This document shows, one piece after another, positions 58,526 to 64,000 of a stretch of DNA of 64,000 bases (the stretch's first letter is position 1; each line of letters opens with the position of its first letter). The notes beneath the pieces are model-generated. The model worked only from the letters and a program-made list of their open reading frames with translations, searched no databases and was not told the origin of the DNA. Position numbers and translations under genes: made by a program. The DNA lies in the NCBI GenBank assembly GCA_020809705.1, contig CP085829.1, forward strand, positions 3,720,001 to 3,784,000, given 5' to 3'. This DNA comes from Calonectria ilicicola (Eukaryota; Ascomycota; Sordariomycetes; Hypocreales; Nectriaceae).

Positions 58526-59495
58526 ATGGTATCGCACCAACCGCTTCCGTGGTGCAAAGGCCCCAAACTTGAACCCTTTCACTTCAATGACTCCAGTTCC
58601 CTTGGTGTCACATTACATGAGCACTTGGGCAATGGGGCTCATAGCGAAGTTTACCGAGCCACGATCGATGGGGCTGTTTATGCTTTAAAGATGGTATGAG
58701 TCTTCGATTTAGGGTCATTGAAGTGTATTGCAGTTTTTTTTACTTTCAGCTAACGTTGATTCTTAGTTCTTCGATTGTGATCCAACAACTTTCGAAGAGT
58801 ATTTTGATCTATCCACCCCAAAGAAGTTGCAAACCACATGGATCCTTTCAACTGCGAGTGCAGAGCGTACGGCCGATTGAAGGAGACTGGTAATGAACAT
58901 CTTGCCGTTCGTTGCTTTGGATACCTTTTCTTGCATCAACGCGGTTACGACTCTTACAAGGCTGGCAACTCTAAAGACGCCCGCCGATGTCTAGTGAAGG
59001 AGTACATTGAGGATCCACAAACTTTCACGTTTGAGATGCTACCCAAGATGATGAAGGATATCCGGTCTATCAACAAACTGGGCATTGTCGTGAACGATAT
59101 ACGAGGGCCAAATTATCGTCGGGGTCGACTTCTAGATTTTAGTATGGCAATTACAGTCCCTCATTTCTTACTAGATCGAAATAATCCGGGACTGGAATGC
59201 TAAAAATCCAAGACGCACATTTTGGAGATCATTCCTGCCCAATTGGAGTTTTGCACAACGCCTTCGACAAAATCGTCGCTTCTACAACATTTCATACGAA
59301 AGAGAAGGAGCAAGCTTTGTGGCCATCGACTATGATTGGGAAAAAAAGTCGGTTCCAAGAGGGGATGAAGACCGTCGACAGAAGCGGGCTACTCGTGCTG
59401 TGTCTACATCCAAGAATCAGAAACCACAGGCGACTAGTGTGCAGAAGAAGATAAGGAAGAGAGTGGTCAAAACTGGAGGACGCGGAAAGAAGTAG
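58526..59495 (+). pseudogene. Frameshifted FTA2-like (kinase-fold) gene
   Basis: First exon 58526-58693 reads PFHFNDSSSLGVTLHEHLGN then GAHSEVYRATIDGAVYALKM; after a 73-nt intron the next exon starts at 58767 (FFDCDPTTFEEYFDLS). This is the start of fungal proteins with the FTA2/kinase-like domain named after the Sim4 kinetochore subunit. Near 58823 a one-base deletion (in CCAAAGAAG) moves the reading to another frame: MDPFNCECRAYGRLKETG, VKEYIEDPQTFTFEMLPKMM, INKLGIVVNDIRGPNY and GRLLDFSMAITVPH. At about 59190-59200 this frame stops, and the original frame resumes with DWNAKNPRRTFWRSFLPNW to the basic end KTGGRGKK at 59495; some 30 family residues seem missing there. With two breaks it cannot make the whole protein. 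These domains are much expanded in Hypocreales, and kinetochore function should not be assumed. VNDIRGPNY replaces a kinase catalytic loop. Confidence 0.7.
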
Positions 59496-60088
59496 GCCGC
59501 TTAAGTCTTTCATATAGTTATTTTCTTCCTTTTAGGAAAGGAAGACGCCGACAAGGTCACAGGACCTAAAGGCACGCCTCATAATAGACTTTCACATCAA
59601 TTAATATAATCGCCCTTGTACTAACTCTAAAGCCTAAAGAGTTGAGATAAGATAATTTCGATAAGATAAGAGCGACAGTATAATTGCTTCTGTTTAAACG
59701 AACAGCGCGTGACGCGGGGCACCAAACCCCCTTGTTAGGGATGAAGACAAAGAAAGACACGACATCAGCGGCGCTTTAATGACTAGAAAAGCGTGTCCCA
59801 CACTCATGCCACATGTGCTCTCTTTTCTTTGAATAATACCCTGTTTTATTCCAATACGAACATCGATGCGCCGGTTCTAGCTGGTATCAATTCTCGAGTA
59901 CGCATCTACACCTATACGAACTATAAGAAACCTTACCGCCTCTTCCCCCTCGATCGATATCACAGTCCTTCCCCAATATACAATTATCTACCGGATGTAT
60001 TTAGCCACTGGGCTGTTTTCAACACGTCTTGAACAACACCTGAACTTGATTGACCTGAAGGTGCTGTCTGCACCACCCCTGAGCAAAC
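59496..60088. promoter_or_regulatory. Upstream region of PAC1 with GATA cluster
   Basis: About 590 bp between the pseudogene and PAC1. Four GATA words lie within about 30 bp at 59645-59673 (GAGATAAGATAATT and CGATAAGATAAG), which is denser than expected by chance and could bind AreA/SreA-type factors. The region is AT-leaning. No gene is recognised. Confidence 0.4.
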
Positions 60089-61622
60089 ATGAAGGTTGTA
60101 TTGTCGGACAAACAAGCTGAGGAGCTGTGAGTATCTTTCCTCGTAATTGGAAACCCGACGATTCGAGTGGAACCTTCTAACGCTGCTCCATCAGCCACAA
60201 GTCCATCATCGCATACCTGGGCGCAAACAAGCGTACAAGAGCAGCCGAGTTCCTCAGGACCGAATTCGGACTCGAGGAAGATGTCTTTGACCCGGTCACC
60301 ACAAGAGACTACGAACCAATTCTTGCGAAGAAATGGACTAGCATTCTGCGATTACAAAAGAAGGCATGTATTACACAATGCACGGGACGCTACACTTCTG
60401 TCCTGGAAAGGCTTCTTTGGTGCCACAGCAAGACTTGACTAACACGGTTTAGATAATGGATCTCGAAGCCAAAAATATGGCGCTACAAAAGGAACTCGAC
60501 AATGCGACACCCGATTACCTTTCCCGGCAAAATATAGACCCGGCCTCTTGGCTTCCAGAATCTCGTGCGCGACACTCCCTCGAATCGCACCGCGAATCCA
60601 TAAACTGCATCGCTTTCCACCCCGTCTTCACATCAATTGCCTCGGGCTCCAACGATTACACGATCAAAATATGGGATTGGGAACTCGGTGAATTGGAACG
60701 AACCATTAAGGGGCACACCCGGCCGGTTCTCGACGTGGATTATGGCGGTCCCAGAGGCGGTACCGTTCTGGCTTCATGCAGTTCCGATCTTACAATCAAG
60801 CTATGGGACCCTAAAAACGACTATCAAAACATTCGAACGCTAGCAGGACATGACCACATCGTCAGCGCCGTACGTTTTATAGGCTCTGGCGCAGGGGAAT
60901 TGCTCGCCAGCTGCAGTGGAGACAAGACCATAAAGATATGGAATGTTACTACCGGTTACTGCGTGTCAACTCTTCATGGGCATGCAGGCTGGGTACGGGA
61001 TGTTTGTTCCTCGTCTGATGGGCAATTCCTGTTGTCTGCGAGCAACGACCAAACTATTCGACTCTGGGATCTCTCAGGACAAACTCCAGACAACAAGCTA
61101 ACGTTGGTCGGGCATGAAAATGTGACAAAATGCTGCGCATTTGCACCGCCAGCCTCATACAAGCACTTGGCATCCATGGCTGGGCTTAAGAGACCACCGC
61201 CAGCCAGCAGTACGGCAGAATTCATGGCGACAGGCTCGCGAGACAAGACCATCAAGCTTTGGGACTCGCGGGGCACTTGCATCAAGACACTGGTCGGGCA
61301 CGACAATTGGGTCAATGCCCTTGTCTTCCATCCTGGTGGCAAATACCTGCTCTCTGTGGCAGATGACAAGACACTGCGATGCTGGGACTTGAGTCAAGAA
61401 GGGAAATGCGTGAGGGTTCTGGAGGGTGCGCACGACCACTTTATCACATGCTTAAGATGGGCGCCTACGAACACGAAAGACCATGATGAAAACAAAGGAA
61501 CGTCAATCAAAGAAACAAAAACGAGCTCGGATTCGCAGTTTCGCTGCATCATCGCCACAGCAAGTGTGGATCTGACGCTGAAGATATTCGCGAGCAATTT
61601 CAAAGATTTAACGATGCGCTAA
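60089..61622 (+). CDS. PAC1: LIS1 homologue, nuclear distribution protein PAC1/NudF
   Basis: Exons 60089-60126, 60195-60363 and 60453-61622 encode 458 aa. PAC1/LIS1 binds dynein and with NudE promotes dynein function at microtubule plus ends, needed for nuclear migration in hyphae. The N-terminus has the LisH motif split by intron 1 ([20 protein letters not shown]), then the [21 protein letters not shown] segment and a coiled coil to about residue 90, then seven WD40 repeats from about 110 (each ending in WD or an equivalent, for example [48 protein letters not shown]). Length and order match fungal PAC1 throughout. Intron 2 is GC-AG: the donor is AAG/GCATGT, and no GT donor keeps the reading frame. 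The start [13 protein letters not shown] is slightly unusual but conserved from SDKQAEEL. It abuts the AT-rich block that fills the rest of the window. Confidence 0.96.
60364..60452 (+). other. GC-AG intron in PAC1
   Basis: The 89-nt intron begins GCATGT after AAGAAG and ends with CTAACACGGTTTAG. The flanking exon ends join as [14 protein letters not shown], which agrees with the conserved LIS1 sequence. The nearest GT (at 60368) would break the frame. Confidence 0.85.
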
Positions 61623-61750
61623 AACCATGATTCATTATTGAGTAATACGTATTATCAATTCAACGATTCTAATATATAATTATTAATAAATTCATTTATT
61701 TTCCTACTTATAAAAGTTTTACTTTATAGATATTAGCTAAAGTAAAAGTA

Positions 61751-62249
61751 AAAAAATAAATAAAATAAATAAAATAAATAAAATAAATAAAATAAATAAA
61801 ATAAATAAAATAAATAAAATAAATAAAATAAATAAAATAAATAAAATAAATAAAATAAATAAAATAAATAAAATAAATAAAATAAATAAAATAAATAAAA
61901 TAAATAAAATAAATAAAATAAATAAAATAAATAAAATAAATAAAATAAATAAAATAAATAAAATAAATAAAATAAATAAAATAAATAAAATAAATAAAAT
62001 AAATAAAATAAATAAAATAAATAAAATAAATAAAATAAATAAAATAAATAAAATAAATAAAATAAATAAAATAAATAAAATAAATAAAATAAATAAAATA
62101 AATAAAATAAATAAAATAAATAAAATAAATAAAATAAATAAAATAAATAAAATAAATAAAATAAATAAAATAAATAAAATAAATAAAATAAATAAAATAA
62201 ATAAAATAAATAAAATAAATAAAATAAATAAAATAAATAAAATAAATAA
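61751..62249. repeat. 9-bp tandem array (AAAATAAAT)n
   Basis: About 55 almost perfect copies of AAAATAAAT occupy about 500 bp starting 130 bp after the PAC1 stop. There are very few mismatches, so the array is either young or kept uniform by slippage. G and C are absent. It marks the boundary between gene-bearing DNA and the AT-rich block. Confidence 0.95.
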
Positions 62250-64000
62250 TAAAAATAAAAATATTATTTAATAATGTTTCTTAAAAAGCATTTAATAAAT
62301 TAAATTTTATTTTTATTATAATCTTCTTATATTTTAATAAAAAGAAAACTTTAAAAGATTAATATAATAAATATAAGAAAAAAATATTATTAATTTAAAC
62401 TTAATTAATAATAAAAGTATAAATCAATATAAATAAGAAATTATTAATTAATTAAAGTTAAAAAAAATAATTTATAAATAAAAAGATTTAAATTTTTAAA
62501 AGAAAAATTAAATACTTTTAAAAAGAAGGATAATTATTTGTAATAATATAAATTAAAGAAATTGAGAGAGATATAAGATTAAGGAAAAAAGAGGGCTAGA
62601 TAGTATCTATTTAAGTAATTAAAAGTGCTTTTTTTTAATTTAATATTTAATGATAATATAATTATTGAAGATTTTCTTTAATATAAATACTAATAGAAAT
62701 ATTAAAATAAAAAAATCCTTAAATAAAGAAAAAAATAAAATAATTTAAAAAGAAAAACTAATATATTTAAAGGATTATTAATTATTTTATTATTAATTTT
62801 AATATAATTATAAAATAAAAAAATAATAAAATTAATAATCTTTAAAATATTATTAATAATCTTAATAATAAATAATTTAAATAAAATATATAATATAAAT
62901 AATATCTTAAGAAAATAAATAATTTTATAATTATTAAAAAAGATTATAAAGAAATCCTTAAGCTAAAAGAACCTTTAATTTAAAATAATAATTTAATTAT
63001 TCTTTAAAAATAATTAATCTAAATAAAGAATCATTATATTTTTTATTTAAATATCTTTAATTAAAAATAACTTAAAGTCTATTATAAAGAAGCTTAAAAA
63101 AGATATTTTTAATTATATAATTATATTTTAAGGAATTTATATAAAAGATTATAATAAAATAATCTCTTAAAATTAATAAAGTATTTAATAATTTTAGAAA
63201 ATTTAAAAAGAATTAATTAATTATTTTAATATAATTAATAAATAATAATAAGTTTTATAAAATTTTAAGGAATTTAAATAACTTAAAGCTTATAATACTT
63301 ACTTATTTAACTTTTAATATTATATTATTAAATTAAATTAAAATAATAAAACTTTAATTAATAAATTCTATTAAAACTTAAAAAATAATATGAAAAATAA
63401 AATTAATTAGTAAATAGAACTCTTAAAAAAATTTAAAATTTATATAGCTTATATAATTAGAATTAATAATTAATAATTTAAAAGAAAATTAAAAAGAAAA
63501 TAAAATAAAAAATATATCTTTAATACTTTTATAAACCTTAATAATACTTTAATATTTTATAGAATTACTTTAAAGTAATAGAACTTAAAATTACTTAATA
63601 ATAATAATTAGATCTATTTAAGATTATTTAATATAATTATAATAAAAAGAAATATAAAAGCTTTAAATATAAAAAATTAAATTTAAATTTATATTAAAAG
63701 TATAAAAAACTCTAGGAATTATAAATTATACTTTAATTATAATAAAAAGAAATAAAATATTTATAGAATAAACTTTAATATTAGAAAGAAATACTCTTTA
63801 AAAAGAAGAAATTCTTCTTATTATAACCTAAAAAGTACTCCTTATAGTTTAATAGTAAATTAATAAGTATATTTAATATTATTAAAATATAAAATAAAAA
63901 GAAATCCTATACTTATAGTCTAATAATTATAAATAAGCCTTTAAAATAAGTATTCTTATAATTATTTTTAATATTAATACTAATCTAAATATAAATACTT
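62250..64000. repeat. Extremely AT-rich, RIP-like block
   Basis: By eye well over 80 percent A+T, with stops in every frame. Remaining C occurs almost only as CT or CC (as in ATCTT, CCTTA) and remaining G as AG or GG; CA and TG are rare in nearly 1.75 kb. This is what repeat-induced point mutation (C to T, preferring CpA) leaves behind. Short recurring words such as AATTATAATAAAAAGAAAT (about 63637 and 63738) suggest that the parent was a repeated element. The identity of that element is lost. It may continue beyond the window as an AT isochore. Confidence 0.8.

Noticed and set aside
1..64000. tRNA and rRNA genes
   Set aside because: Scanning by eye for tRNA B-box words (GGTTCGAATCC-like) with a matching acceptor stem, and for rRNA blocks, gave nothing convincing; weak, isolated matches (for example near 16185) lack the rest of the fold.
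62250..64000. Mitochondrial DNA insertion as source of the AT-rich block
   Set aside because: No mitochondrial gene or tRNA is recognisable, and the loss of CA/TG dinucleotides fits RIP better; a direct comparison would be needed to exclude it fully.

Overview
The window looks like nuclear DNA of a filamentous ascomycete (Pezizomycotina, most likely Sordariomycetes/Hypocreales; this placement is inference from gene families). The genes are GC-balanced and interrupted by short introns, mostly 49-99 nt, with GTRAGT-like donors and CTAAC/CTGAC branch sites a few bases before the AG. The protein set is typical of these fungi: a velvet-domain protein, a GPI-type class III chitinase, an Osh-type oxysterol-binding protein, a pirin, a Zn2Cys6 regulator and the LIS1/PAC1 dynein regulator. 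All exon joins below were made by eye from splice signals, reading phase and family resemblance, with no transcript evidence.

Layout. 1-3.4 kb: no gene recognised. 3.4-11 kb: a compact velvet protein (+), a DUF7924-type PD-(D/E)XK-like protein (+) bracketed by AT-rich minisatellites, a peroxisomal acyl-CoA thioesterase (-), and a divergent orphan gene with AT-leaning codons (+). 13-23.2 kb: GPI chitinase (+), then a 3.3 kb spacer and the large Osh1-type protein (ankyrin, PH, FFAT-like motif, ORD) (+), whose true start is in a 20-nt first exon. 24.3-31.4 kb: orphan protein (+), pirin (+), long protein kinase (-). 31.4-44.4 kb: gene-poor, holding a small C2H2 zinc-finger gene built from three short exons, an orphan two-exon gene, a doubtful ORF and several decayed repeats. 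44.4-49.7 kb: a PLPQQ-repeat protein with a PDDEXK_12-like C-terminal domain (+), a SnoaL-like protein (-) and an NmrA-like gene broken by an in-frame TGA (-). 49.7-54.5 kb: a graveyard with three degenerate copies of one gene-like unit. 54.6-56.9 kb: six-exon Zn2Cys6 transcription factor (-). 57.8-59.5 kb: a small hypothetical gene (-) divergent from a frameshifted FTA2-like pseudogene (+). 60.1-61.6 kb: PAC1/LIS1 (+) with a GC-AG intron. From about 61.65 kb to the end the sequence changes abruptly into a 9-bp tandem array of about 500 bp and then extremely AT-rich DNA nearly devoid of CpA/TpG, the signature of repeat-induced point mutation (RIP).

Functionally this is a mosaic. Housekeeping genes (OSH, PAC1, thioesterase, pirin) are interleaved with members of expanded or decaying accessory families (two PD-(D/E)XK-like proteins, FTA2-like, NmrA/SnoaL, orphans). 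I found no CRISPR array, tRNA, rRNA or intact transposon. The points most worth a second look are the stripped-down velvet protein, the two nuclease-fold proteins that both show Q-x-K where I expect E-x-K, the decayed repeat family at 50.4-53.6 kb, and the sharp RIP boundary next to PAC1.
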